Part shown: positions 1 through 5,460 of the stretch, piece by piece
How the letters are laid out: each line of letters starts with the position of its first letter
Numbering within the stretch: the stretch's first letter is position 1
Program-made: the position numbers and the translations under genes
Source: Bordetella parapertussis
Lineage (GTDB): Bacteria; Pseudomonadota; Gammaproteobacteria; Burkholderiales; Burkholderiaceae_D
NCBI GenBank assembly: GCA_945883145.1
Contig: CAMCXB010000091.1
Span: forward strand, 1-7,451
Direction: 5' to 3'
DNA: 7,451 nucleotides
Notes under the pieces: generated by a model
Told to the model about the DNA's origin: nothing
What the model saw: only the letters and a program-made list of their open reading frames with translations
The model's database searches: none

Positions 1-22
1 GGTTCGGCATGCAAGCCGAACC
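1..22. repeat. Perfect 8-bp hairpin inside unit A
   Basis: Arms GGTTCGGC (1-8) and GCCGAACC (15-22) flank the loop ATGCAA. The same hairpin recurs unchanged at 291-312 in unit C. In unit B the corresponding place (about 151-175) is replaced by a different sequence centred on the palindrome GCTTGCAAGC. Inner arms therefore vary while the outer stem is kept. Confidence 0.75.
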
Positions 23-67
23 GCGGCCTGCAGAATGTAGGCGAATCCCTTTTATCAAATGAGTCCG

Positions 68-108
68 CCAAAAAAATAACAGCCCCTTCAAGGGGCTTTA
101 TTTTTTGG
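68..108. terminator. Terminator-like hairpin linking units A and B
   Basis: The core arms AGCCCCTT (81-88) and AAGGGGCT (90-97) are extended by an A-tract (70-76) pairing with a T-tract (101-106) and closed by CC/GG. The hairpin is nearly symmetrical, so it has a GC stem followed by U-rich sequence on either strand and could terminate in both directions. No gene is visible to its left in this window. Confidence 0.5.
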
Positions 109-205
109 AGAGAAGCGAAGTCCCTGCGGACTTCGCGTGGGGGATTCGAAGCGACGAGCTTGCAAGCGAGACGCCGGGAGAATCCCCATTAATAAAACTC
201 GTCCG

Positions 206-247
206 CCAAAAAAAATCAAAGCTCCTTTAAGGAGCTTTATTTTTTGG
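206..247. terminator. Terminator-like hairpin linking units B and C
   Basis: The arms AAAGCTCCTT (218-227) and AAGGAGCTTT (229-238) are flanked by A and T tracts and closed by CC/GG. Compared with the hairpin at 68-108, one C-to-T change in the left arm is matched by a G-to-A change in the right arm, so pairing is kept. It is potentially bidirectional. Confidence 0.5.
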
Positions 248-279
248 AGAGAAGCGAAGTCCCTGCGGACTTCGCGTGG

Positions 280-339
280 GGGATTCGAAGGGTTCGGCAT
301 GCAAGCCGAACCGCGGCCTGCAGAATGTAGGCGAATCCC
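280..339. repeat. Branched (three-way) fold in unit C
   Basis: The outer stem GGGATTCG (280-287) with CGAATCCC (332-339) encloses two hairpins. One has arms GGTTCGGC/GCCGAACC (291-312). The other has arms GCCTGC/GTAGGC with one wobble (316-332). Position 332 can belong to either stem. Unit B keeps the outer stem (GGGGATTC near 141-148 and GAATCCCC near 179-186) with a different interior. This is seen by eye only; no folding energy was computed. Confidence 0.6.
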
Positions 340-359
340 TTTTATCAAATGAGTCCGCC

Positions 360-398
360 AAAAAAAATCAAAGCCCCCTACATAAGCTAAGGGACTTT
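360..398 (-). terminator. Intrinsic terminator of higA formed by the third repeat hairpin
   Basis: On the minus strand, an 11-bp stem (398-388 with 380-370, loop of 7) is followed by eight Ts (367-360). On minus-strand RNA all 11 positions pair, two of them as G-U wobbles. On plus-strand RNA the same two positions would be C-A mismatches. It lies 55 bases past the stop codon of the minus-strand antitoxin, so it is well placed to end that transcript. Confidence 0.65.
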
Positions 399-405
399 AT
401 TTTTT

Positions 406-437
406 GGAAAGAAGTGAGGCGCATTAACAAAATGAGC
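406..437. repeat. Collapsed fourth repeat unit (D)
   Basis: GGAAAGAAGTGAGG (406-419) resembles the unit head GGAGAGAAGCGAAG. The following CATTAACAAAATGAG resembles the unit B tail CATTAATAAAACTCG (187-201). Head and tail are fused and the interior hairpins are missing, which fits an internally deleted unit at the array edge. The match is short and was found by eye. Confidence 0.45.
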
Positions 438-453
438 CTTCAAGAACTTGCTT

Positions 454-774
454 TCATGCAGGATGAAACTTCAGTACCTTGACGTTAGTGAGTGCTTTAC
501 TTGCTTTGACTACTTGCCGAGCTTGCCATAGATCGTATGCTGCTTGCTGAGCTAACCATACCTCGGCCGCACCTCCATGGTCACGTCCTAGCCAGCGCTC
601 AATGCGCAAAGCCATAGCAGGACTAATAGCAGCCCGACCATTCAGTACTTTGGATAAAGTCGTACGATCGACGCCTAACTGCACAGCTGCCTCTCCAATC
701 TGTATCTCTAATGCAGGAAGAATGTCATCGCGAAGAGTGAGTCCCGGATGCGGGGGATTGAACACAGAATTCAT
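454..774 (-). CDS. higA: HigA-family antitoxin, XRE-type HTH (orphan)
   Basis: This 106-residue protein has the layout of HigA/VapI addiction-module antidotes, which bind and neutralise the HigB mRNA interferase and repress their own promoter. The signature NPPHPG is at residues 7-12. A helix-turn-helix spans about 26-63 (EAAVQLGVDRTTLSKVLNGR, then ISPAMALRIERWLG). The family end motif WLAQQAAYDLWQ follows at about 73-84. A tail of about 20 residues (VKASKALTNVKVLKFHPA) extends past the usual end. The ATG at 774 has a GAGG Shine-Dalgarno sequence overlapping the stop of the upstream higB remnant, as expected for a former higB-higA operon. With the toxin reduced to its last residues, the product probably acts as a free-standing DNA-binding protein or is a relic. 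It is intact with no frameshift. The family call is strong; present function is unknown. Confidence 0.9.
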   Translation of the reverse strand: MNSVFNPPHPGLTLRDDILPALEIQIGEAAVQLGVDRTTLSKVLNGRAAISPAMALRIERWLGRDHGGAAEVWLAQQAAYDLWQARQVVKASKALTNVKVLKFHPA

Positions 775-779
775 ATTAA

Positions 780-783
780 CCTC
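780..783 (-). promoter_or_regulatory. Shine-Dalgarno GAGG of higA
   Basis: On the minus strand GAGG overlaps the TGA stop of the higB tail (TGAGG) and lies 5 bases before the higA ATG. This fixes the higA start and preserves the operon junction of an intact higBA module. Confidence 0.75.
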
Positions 784-826
784 AGTGGTAATCTTGATAA
801 TCGATTAAAACAGCATCGCCATTTGT
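782..826 (-). pseudogene. higB: C-terminal remnant of HigB (RelE/ParE-superfamily toxin)
   Basis: Directly upstream of higA, 7 bases from its start, the minus strand reads TNGDAVLIDYQDYH and then stop. This is the characteristic end of HigB-type toxins, which usually close with a Val-Asp-Tyr-x-Asp-Tyr-His tail. HigB proteins are about 90 residues, so the gene should reach about position 1060. An in-frame TAA lies at 845-847, and the codons above it show no resemblance to the HigB core (no GxxxxxWRI/T strand motif in this frame). Only the tail and the operon junction survive. The rest has been replaced or degraded, and hicB now occupies the far side. The exact left limit of the remnant is uncertain. 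A chance match is unlikely because motif, frame, stop position and spacing to higA all agree. Confidence 0.75.
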
Positions 827-976
827 ATGCAATTTTCTTAATATTTAAAATACATCTTTCACATGTCGTTTTAAAAAGTCATACATTACTAATAGTTCTT
901 CTTTTTTCGAAGCGGTCTGAGAGAATGAGATCCTCGAATTCAACTTCAGAAATTTCATGATCGTTATTTAGTGTTA

Positions 977-992
977 AATAAAATATTTTATT
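977..992. promoter_or_regulatory. 16-bp perfect palindrome upstream of hicB, possible operator
   Basis: The sequence is AATAAAATATTTTATT, identical to its reverse complement. It ends 30 bases before the hicB start, where a promoter or operator would lie. HicB proteins with ribbon-helix-helix domains bind inverted repeats at their own promoter, so self-regulation is plausible. The site is AT-only in an AT-rich spacer, so chance is not excluded. Confidence 0.4.
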
Positions 993-1022
993 CACGATGA
1001 ATGGGAAATTTTTTAAAAGAGA

Positions 1023-1526
1023 ATGAGAGAGATGACGAATTCTAAGGAAATTTTAAAAAGAGGCTATGTCAGGCGTTTGCTGCCTGCAGAGGAGGGTGGA
1101 TACACTGCTTCTATTCAAGAATTTCCAGGACTAGTTGCAGAAGGCGACACAGCAGAAGAGGCGTTAGCTAATTTAGAAAAAGCTGCCTTATCTTGGTTAG
1201 ATGTATCGCTAGCAAATGGACGTAAAATTAGAGAGCCGATTTCCTTTGATTCCTTTAGCGGGAAAATTGCTCTCAGAATTCCTAGAGGTTTACATCAGCA
1301 AGTTGCAGCATTAGCCGAGTTTGAAGAATGTAGTGTGAATCAATTACTCACAACTGCGATTGCTACTTATGTTGGTAATTTACAGGCAAGTAGTAAAGTT
1401 AATCGTGTAGTCAGGCAAGTTAAGCCAAAGTTGCTTGATGATGTAACCTATAGACCAATGGCGACAATAAAAAAATCGACTGCTAAAAAAACATTTCCAA
1501 ATAATTTTTCTGATAGATTTAATTGA
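1023..1526 (+). CDS. hicB: HicB-family antitoxin with ribbon-helix-helix domain (orphan)
   Basis: This 167-residue protein has the two-domain plan of HicB antitoxins, which neutralise the small RNase HicA. Residues about 15-70 form the degenerate RNase H-like HicB fold, with GYTASIQEFPGLVAEGDTAEEAL as the core pattern, then WLDVSLANGRKIREP. Residues about 79-117 match a ribbon-helix-helix (KIALRIPRGLHQQ, then SVNQLLTTAIATYV) for DNA binding. A Lys/Arg-rich tail of about 45 residues follows and makes the protein longer than most HicB. No HicA-like frame of 60-80 codons is visible upstream (827-1022) or downstream (1527-1666). The start is uncertain: ATG 1023 has only AAAGAGA directly before it, and ATG 1032 (Met4) follows GAGAGAG. 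Neither spacing is ideal, and either choice keeps both domains. It could be a solitary regulator or depend on a HicA elsewhere. Confidence 0.85.
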   Translation: MREMTNSKEILKRGYVRRLLPAEEGGYTASIQEFPGLVAEGDTAEEALANLEKAALSWLDVSLANGRKIREPISFDSFSGKIALRIPRGLHQQVAALAEFEECSVNQLLTTAIATYVGNLQASSKVNRVVRQVKPKLLDDVTYRPMATIKKSTAKKTFPNNFSDRFN

Positions 1527-1620
1527 AAGATTTGAATAGTGATTAATAAAAAATTTGTAAACGAGATGCTGATCGAAGCGAACTACGTTAATTAAAATGA
1601 GTGAATAATAAAATTTTCTC

Positions 1621-1652
1621 TTTTAAAAAAATGGTCGCCAAAAAGCGACCAT
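1621..1652 (-). terminator. Intrinsic terminator of the downstream ankyrin gene
   Basis: The arms ATGGTCGC (1631-1638) and GCGACCAT (1645-1652) flank a 6-base loop. Read on the minus strand, the hairpin is followed by TTTTTT and then AAAA, 14 bases after the ankyrin stop. It could also end hicB transcripts, but on the plus strand the T-run begins about 10 bases after the stem, which is weaker. Confidence 0.8.
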
Positions 1653-1666
1653 AAGCTTGCAGTTTT

Positions 1667-3961
1667 TTAATTAGCTTGATTATATCGAGCTTTGCGTTCT
1701 CGTAGCAGGCTCATTACGATAACTAAATCTTCTGAGTTATTTAATAATTGTAGTTGCTCCACTCTTTCAATGAGTGCATCACACATTTCGGCACCATATT
1801 CTTTATGAAATAAATCTATTGCTGTGCGTTTCTTAAGATTTTTCTCGGTGAATAATCTTAAAATATCTGTAGTCGAATTAAGTAATGTTAGAGCCGCTCC
1901 AACGTTATTTCCATCAAGTGCTATCGTAAATGCATTCATCCACTTTGTATTTTTTATAAATATGAGATAGTCAAGCTTAAGTGGTATGTATGATTTCTTT
2001 CCCTTAGAGTATGTTAGAGAAAATTTATAGTAAGGATCACGTATTTCTTTTGTCTTCTCTAGCATTGCAGTAATCGAATTAGAGTCGATATTTTCGATGG
2101 ATTGATTTGCGCAGCAAAGCATCAGCGCAGTATTGCCTTTACTATCAGTAGAATATATAAGCTCTGCTGGATTTTTTACATGATTAAGCAAGGCGAGAGT
2201 CGTGTAGTAACCTCCAACAATGGCTTCTAGCATCAATGCATTGTAGCCTTTTTGATTTTTCATGAATGCAAGTTGATCTGGATTGTTCACATTGCGAAGT
2301 ATGGCTTCGATTGATTTGGTCTCTCCACTCATAATAGCGTGCGTCAGCGCGGTCATACCTTCTGAATCCCTGATCATTGCAAACGCTTCTGGATTTTTAA
2401 CAACACTGAGGATAACTTCGATTGATTTAGCTTTACCGCTAGATGCAGCGTGCATCAGTAGGTTCTTGCCTTGTGCATCCTTCATGGTTAAAAGTTCGTC
2501 TGAATTATTAACACTGTCAAGTAAGAATTTTATTAATTCGGCACTGTCCAGATGTAAAGTGTGCGATAGCATTGTCTTACCATCTGCATCCTGCTTACAT
2601 ATAAACGCATCTTTATCCTTCACAACACTCAATAAGGCTTTGATTGTCTCTACTCTAATTGTTTTTGCCTTATGTAAACCCTCTAACTCCTGTTCATCGT
2701 AATCTTCAGATTCATCGCTAAAACTTACATAACGGTTTCTTGTCTCCATAGCCAATGTCATAGCCGTCTCATTATCATTATTCTCCATGAAAATGAGCTG
2801 TTCTGGATCGCTTACACCTTCTAGCAAATTTTTGATGGATACATAATCATGAAAGTGTGCAGCGTACATCAGCGCTGTCCAGCCATTTAGATCCTTCATG
2901 CATATAAGTTGTTCCCGATTCTTCACGTTTGCCAGTAAAGCTTTGACTGATTCAGGGTTATGTCCTTTTACAGCGTGTATTAGCGCCGTTGAGCCATTTG
3001 AATCCTTCATACATATAAATTTATCCCGATCGTTTACAAAGCTGAGTAAATTTTTAATTATTTTTGCTTGAAATAAATCCTCTGTTTCCCATATTCCGTC
3101 TTCAGGTAAAAAATATGAAAAATTATGTGACCTATCATCGCGATTCAAATCGTTTGTCAGCATTAGTGCCGTCTCGTTATTATTATTCTGTAAGAATATG
3201 AGCTGCTCTGGATTGCTTATACCTTCTAGTAAAACCTTGACTGATTCATAATAACCATTACTTATAGCAAACATCAGTGCGTTCATGCCAGTACAATCTT
3301 TCATACACGCTAGAGTATCTCGATCACTTACATAGCTAAGTAAGACTTTGATAGATTCGACAGTACCAAAAGTTGCAGCGTACATCAGCGCTGTTCTGTC
3401 CGATTCATCCTTCATACATATAAATGAATCTGGATTATTTGACTTACTGAGTAAGGCTTTGATTACTTCGGTGTGCCCCGATTTTGCTGCGATCATCAAT
3501 AATGTCTTTTTACGATAGTCGACTAGGTCATAAAATTCTTCTATGCTATTCACTCCAGCGATGCAAATTGCTGTTTCGAAATCCCGTCTTGATAAAGGAT
3601 CTACAAGCTGCATAAAGAGATCATCAGTTAATCCTGATTGAAATTTATTAGTGTCATACATCAACATTGATGGCATGAAACAATTATTAAAAAAAGGATC
3701 TGTGAGCTGCAGAGACGGATTATTAGTTGATCCCGATAGAAATAGATTATTTCTATCTACTGGTGGTCGTTGAAAAAATTGAGGTGGAGTCGTTGAAGGT
3801 TCTTCGGTATTCGACAGGGTTATTTGAGTATTCGGTTGTTGTATTTGTCTTGGCGATGTAGGTGATGTTGAATCCCTTGGTGAGATAGGTGGTGTTAAAT
3901 CCCTAGGAGATGTGGGCGGTGTTAAATTACTTGGGCTAGTATTGTTTGATGGTCGCTTCAT
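1667..3961 (-). CDS. Long ankyrin-repeat protein with proline-rich N-terminus
   Basis: This 764-residue protein is mostly ankyrin repeats, a fold for protein-protein contacts that is common in bacterial proteins aimed at eukaryotic hosts. Residues 1-75 are disordered, rich in Pro/Ser/Thr, with three 9-residue repeats ending in SPR (Arg20, 29, 38). Residues about 110-148 form a cap (LTDDLFMQLVDPLS, then DFETAICIAGV) shared with the neighbouring paralogue. About 13 repeats follow from residue 150 to 715. The usual period is 37, not 33, residues, with pattern CMKDxxGxTALMxA, then ESIKxLLxxVxN. Repeats 4 (about 268-298) and 7 (about 404-432) carry insertions, the latter acidic. The C-terminus (about 716-764) is helical and charged. 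There is no signal peptide or membrane segment. The start is supported by AAGGA four bases before the ATG. It has its own leader and terminator. A secreted effector role is inference only. Confidence 0.88.
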   Translation of the reverse strand: MKRPSNNTSPSNLTPPTSPRDLTPPISPRDSTSPTSPRQIQQPNTQITLSNTEEPSTTPPQFFQRPPVDRNNLFLSGSTNNPSLQLTDPFFNNCFMPSMLMYDTNKFQSGLTDDLFMQLVDPLSRRDFETAICIAGVNSIEEFYDLVDYRKKTLLMIAAKSGHTEVIKALLSKSNNPDSFICMKDESDRTALMYAATFGTVESIKVLLSYVSDRDTLACMKDCTGMNALMFAISNGYYESVKVLLEGISNPEQLIFLQNNNNETALMLTNDLNRDDRSHNFSYFLPEDGIWETEDLFQAKIIKNLLSFVNDRDKFICMKDSNGSTALIHAVKGHNPESVKALLANVKNREQLICMKDLNGWTALMYAAHFHDYVSIKNLLEGVSDPEQLIFMENNDNETAMTLAMETRNRYVSFSDESEDYDEQELEGLHKAKTIRVETIKALLSVVKDKDAFICKQDADGKTMLSHTLHLDSAELIKFLLDSVNNSDELLTMKDAQGKNLLMHAASSGKAKSIEVILSVVKNPEAFAMIRDSEGMTALTHAIMSGETKSIEAILRNVNNPDQLAFMKNQKGYNALMLEAIVGGYYTTLALLNHVKNPAELIYSTDSKGNTALMLCCANQSIENIDSNSITAMLEKTKEIRDPYYKFSLTYSKGKKSYIPLKLDYLIFIKNTKWMNAFTIALDGNNVGAALTLLNSTTDILRLFTEKNLKKRTAIDLFHKEYGAEMCDALIERVEQLQLLNNSEDLVIVMSLLRERKARYNQAN
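2766..3233 (-). repeat. Internal duplication in the ankyrin gene (405-bp offset)
   Basis: Bases 2766-2828 and 3171-3233 align with about 10 differences over 63 positions by eye, 405 bases (135 codons) apart. They encode LLEGVSDPEQLIFMENN with NDNETA, and LLEGISNPEQLIFLQNN with NNNETA. Both copies are followed by an ankyrin repeat broken by an insertion. This points to duplication of a three-repeat block within the gene. Confidence 0.65.
3849..3929 (-). repeat. Three 27-bp tandem repeats encoding TPPxSPR-type motifs
   Basis: Units 3849-3875, 3876-3902 and 3903-3929 encode LTPPTSPRD, LTPPISPRD and STSPTSPRQ in residues about 12-39. The paralogous gene has SPKKSATPVYT at the same place and lacks the expansion. 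Confidence 0.8.
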
Positions 3962-4037
3962 ATTATCCTTAAAAAAAGATTGGGGTTTACATACGTAAAC
4001 TTTCTTTTTTGTAAGTTCCCGTTTTTAATATGAAGTT
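3962..4037 (-). promoter_or_regulatory. Leader of the 764-residue ankyrin gene, conserved with the paralogue
   Basis: The leader contains AAGGA four bases before the ATG and an inverted repeat GTTTAC/GTAAAC (3985-4000). The block at 3995-4020 differs from 5493-5518 at only 3 of 26 positions. On the minus strand it reads GGAACTTACAAAA and continues with AT-rich sequence. Similarity extends to about 4037. A promoter is expected here, but I see no confident -35/-10 pair. Confidence 0.55.
3985..4000. repeat. Inverted repeat GTTTAC/GTAAAC in the ankyrin leader
   Basis: Two perfect 6-base arms flank ATAC. It sits 24 bases upstream of the start codon, in the untranslated leader. The paralogous leader lacks an intact version (about 5484-5498). 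It could be a small hairpin or an operator. Confidence 0.4.
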
Positions 4038-4091
4038 ATAGGTGAATAATTTTTTCTTCTTGGGTAAATATTAAAATTTTCTGGTTTAAAT

Positions 4092-4116
4092 AAAAATGGC
4101 CGCCCAAGGGCGACCA
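4092..4116 (-). terminator. Intrinsic terminator of the 438-residue ankyrin gene
   Basis: On the minus strand the arms TGGTCGCCC and GGGCGGCCA (one U-G pair, 4116-4097) are followed by TTTTT (4096-4092). It lies 27 bases past the stop. It is recognisably homologous to the terminator at 1631-1652 (both start TGGTCGC), so the duplication included the terminator. It separates the two ankyrin genes into distinct transcription units. Confidence 0.75.
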
Positions 4117-4143
4117 CTTACGGCATTCGTTTTATCAATGAGC

Positions 4144-5460
4144 TTAATGAAATTGGGCTCTTTGTTGTAGTAAATACAGTACCTCATTACGATCTTGTGC
4201 TTCTACAGATATTCTATTTCCATTCACAAGTCTGATGAGTCCTGCACACAGGACTGGATCAAGAAAATTCAATGTTATTATTTCTTTTTTATCTTTTTCC
4301 TTCAATAAAGCTAATTTATCTGTAGCCCAATTAAATAATGTTGCTACTGCTAAGTCGTTATTTTCTTTTGCTGCAATCATGAATGCATTCATTCCATCAA
4401 TATCTTTTAGAAATATGAGGGAATCAGGATTGCGAACTTTTTTCACCTTATCTAGCATTGTTATTATTCCATGAGGATTAAAATCAAAACCATTTTCATT
4501 TTTACAGCAGATCATTAACGCAGTTATGCCTTTATTATTAGAAAAATAGACAAGATCTTCTGGATTATTAATATTATCAAGTAAGGCTCTGATTGATTCC
4601 GTATGATTTCCAAGGGCTGCTAGCATCAACGCATTGAAGTCACTCACATTCTTCATGAATGCAAGATTTTTTCCATTCCTCACACTGGTGAGCAAAGCAA
4701 TGATTGATTCGCTACAGCCACGATATGCAGCGAGCATGAGTGCATTCATGCCCGCTTTATCCGTCATAAATGCAAGTGCTTCCGGATCCTTCACCATGCT
4801 GAGTAATGTTTTGATTGAATCTGGAATGTCAGCTACTGTAGCGTGCATTAGGGCTGTATGACCATAATTGTCTTTTATGCAAGCGAGCATATCTCGATCA
4901 TTCACAACGCTAAGTAAGGCTTTGATTAATTCAGTGTTATTTGTTCTTACGGCATACATCAGCGCTGTACAACCATATTTATCCTGTATATGTGCGAATG
5001 AATCTGGATTACTCAACTTATTAAGTAATGCTTTGACTACTTCGGTATCCTCCTCTTTTGTTGCAACTATCAATAAAGTCTCTTGATCTTGATTTGTTAG
5101 CTCATAAAGTTCTTGTAAGCCTCTCACTCCAGCGATACGTATAGCTGATTCGAAATCTTGCGCTGATAAAGAATCCACAAGCTGTGCATAAAGATCATCC
5201 GTTAAAAGTGGTGGATTTATATTTTTTGTGATTGGATTGATGAGACGCACATTGGTAGCCTCAAGCTGTTGTATTGCGGTCGGTGTTTCAGGAAATACAT
5301 TACTTCTATCTAATGATGGTCTTTGAGAGAATTGAGGCTGGGTCGTTGTAGGTTGTTCGGTAGTCGGATTAATTGGTTGAATATTCTCTTTATCTGTTGA
5401 TTGTGTATAAACGGGTGTAGCTGATTTCTTAGGGCTAGTATTACTTGATAGTCGCTTCAT
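4144..5460 (-). CDS. Shorter ankyrin-repeat paralogue
   Basis: This 438-residue protein starts MKRLSSNTSP, matching MKRPSNNTSP of the neighbour. Both starts have AAGGA followed by four bases and ATG. The frame stays open to an ATG at 5544, but the extra 28 codons run through the conserved non-coding leader and are rejected. Residues 1-85 are Pro/Thr/Gln-rich and disordered. The cap (LTDDLYAQLVDSLS, DFESAIRIAGV) spans about 86-120. About seven 37-residue ankyrin repeats (about 125-385) follow, for example KDNYGHTALMHATVADIPDS then IKTLLSMV. The sixth has a longer loop (NENGFDFNPHG). The C-terminus ends NEVLYLLQQRAQFH, resembling SEDLVIVMSLLRERK of the neighbour. No signal peptide or membrane segment is seen. 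It probably represents the less expanded form of the duplicated pair. The role is unknown; interaction with host or cellular proteins is inferred from the fold only. Confidence 0.88.
   Translation of the reverse strand: MKRLSSNTSPKKSATPVYTQSTDKENIQPINPTTEQPTTTQPQFSQRPSLDRSNVFPETPTAIQQLEATNVRLINPITKNINPPLLTDDLYAQLVDSLSAQDFESAIRIAGVRGLQELYELTNQDQETLLIVATKEEDTEVVKALLNKLSNPDSFAHIQDKYGCTALMYAVRTNNTELIKALLSVVNDRDMLACIKDNYGHTALMHATVADIPDSIKTLLSMVKDPEALAFMTDKAGMNALMLAAYRGCSESIIALLTSVRNGKNLAFMKNVSDFNALMLAALGNHTESIRALLDNINNPEDLVYFSNNKGITALMICCKNENGFDFNPHGIITMLDKVKKVRNPDSLIFLKDIDGMNAFMIAAKENNDLAVATLFNWATDKLALLKEKDKKEIITLNFLDPVLCAGLIRLVNGNRISVEAQDRNEVLYLLQQRAQFH

Larger units (their letters stand above)
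1..437. repeat. Tandem array of ~140-150 bp structured palindromic repeats
   Basis: The unit is read from GGAGAGAAGCGAAG to the next TTTTTT. The array holds the end of unit A (1-106), unit B (107-245), unit C (246-405) and a collapsed unit D (406-437). Bases 1-76 are nearly identical to 291-366, and 101-151 nearly match 240-290. Each unit has a 9-bp hairpin (115-136 and 254-275, arms GCGAAGTCC and GGACTTCGC) and an outer GGGATTC/GAATCCC stem around variable inner hairpins. It ends in GTCCGCCA, and a long A-rich/T-rich hairpin joins it to the next unit. Short open frames cross the array but are repeat-encoded and have no credible protein features. This explains the gene-free first 450 bases. 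The family is not one I can name. It could be a REP/MITE-like mobile repeat or a structured RNA family. Confidence 0.85.

Noticed and set aside
107..208. A serine tRNA gene
   Set aside because: Ends look similar (GGAGAGA, TCCGCCA) but only about three acceptor pairs form, and no anticodon arm or proper T-arm is visible.
1..437. CRISPR array
   Set aside because: Repeat units are 140-150 bases, themselves structured, and contain no short unique spacers.
88..482. Short open frames of 68-86 codons on both strands in the left repeat array
   Set aside because: They are encoded by the palindromic repeats themselves, repeat each other's peptides, lack ribosome binding sites and resemble no protein family.
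879..995. Minus-strand frame of 38 codons from GTG 995 with a protein-like stretch EISEVEFEDLILSDRF
   Set aside because: It is short, lacks a convincing ribosome binding site, does not join the HigB tail frame, and matches no family I recognise. It could be debris of the sequence that replaced higB.
827..1022. A hicA toxin gene upstream of hicB
   Set aside because: No plus-strand frame of suitable length or HicA pattern (a glycine-rich RQKGSH-type segment) is present; the visible frame from 748 to 960 has no toxin features.
1667..1745. Dot/Icm-type C-terminal secretion signal (E-block) in the large ankyrin protein
   Set aside because: The last 25 residues are charged but lack the clustered glutamates near the end; secretion cannot be claimed from sequence.
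2283..5086. Plus-strand open frames of 72-139 codons inside the ankyrin genes
   Set aside because: They are antisense shadows of the repeated coding sequence with repetitive, hydrophobic-biased peptides and no translation signals.
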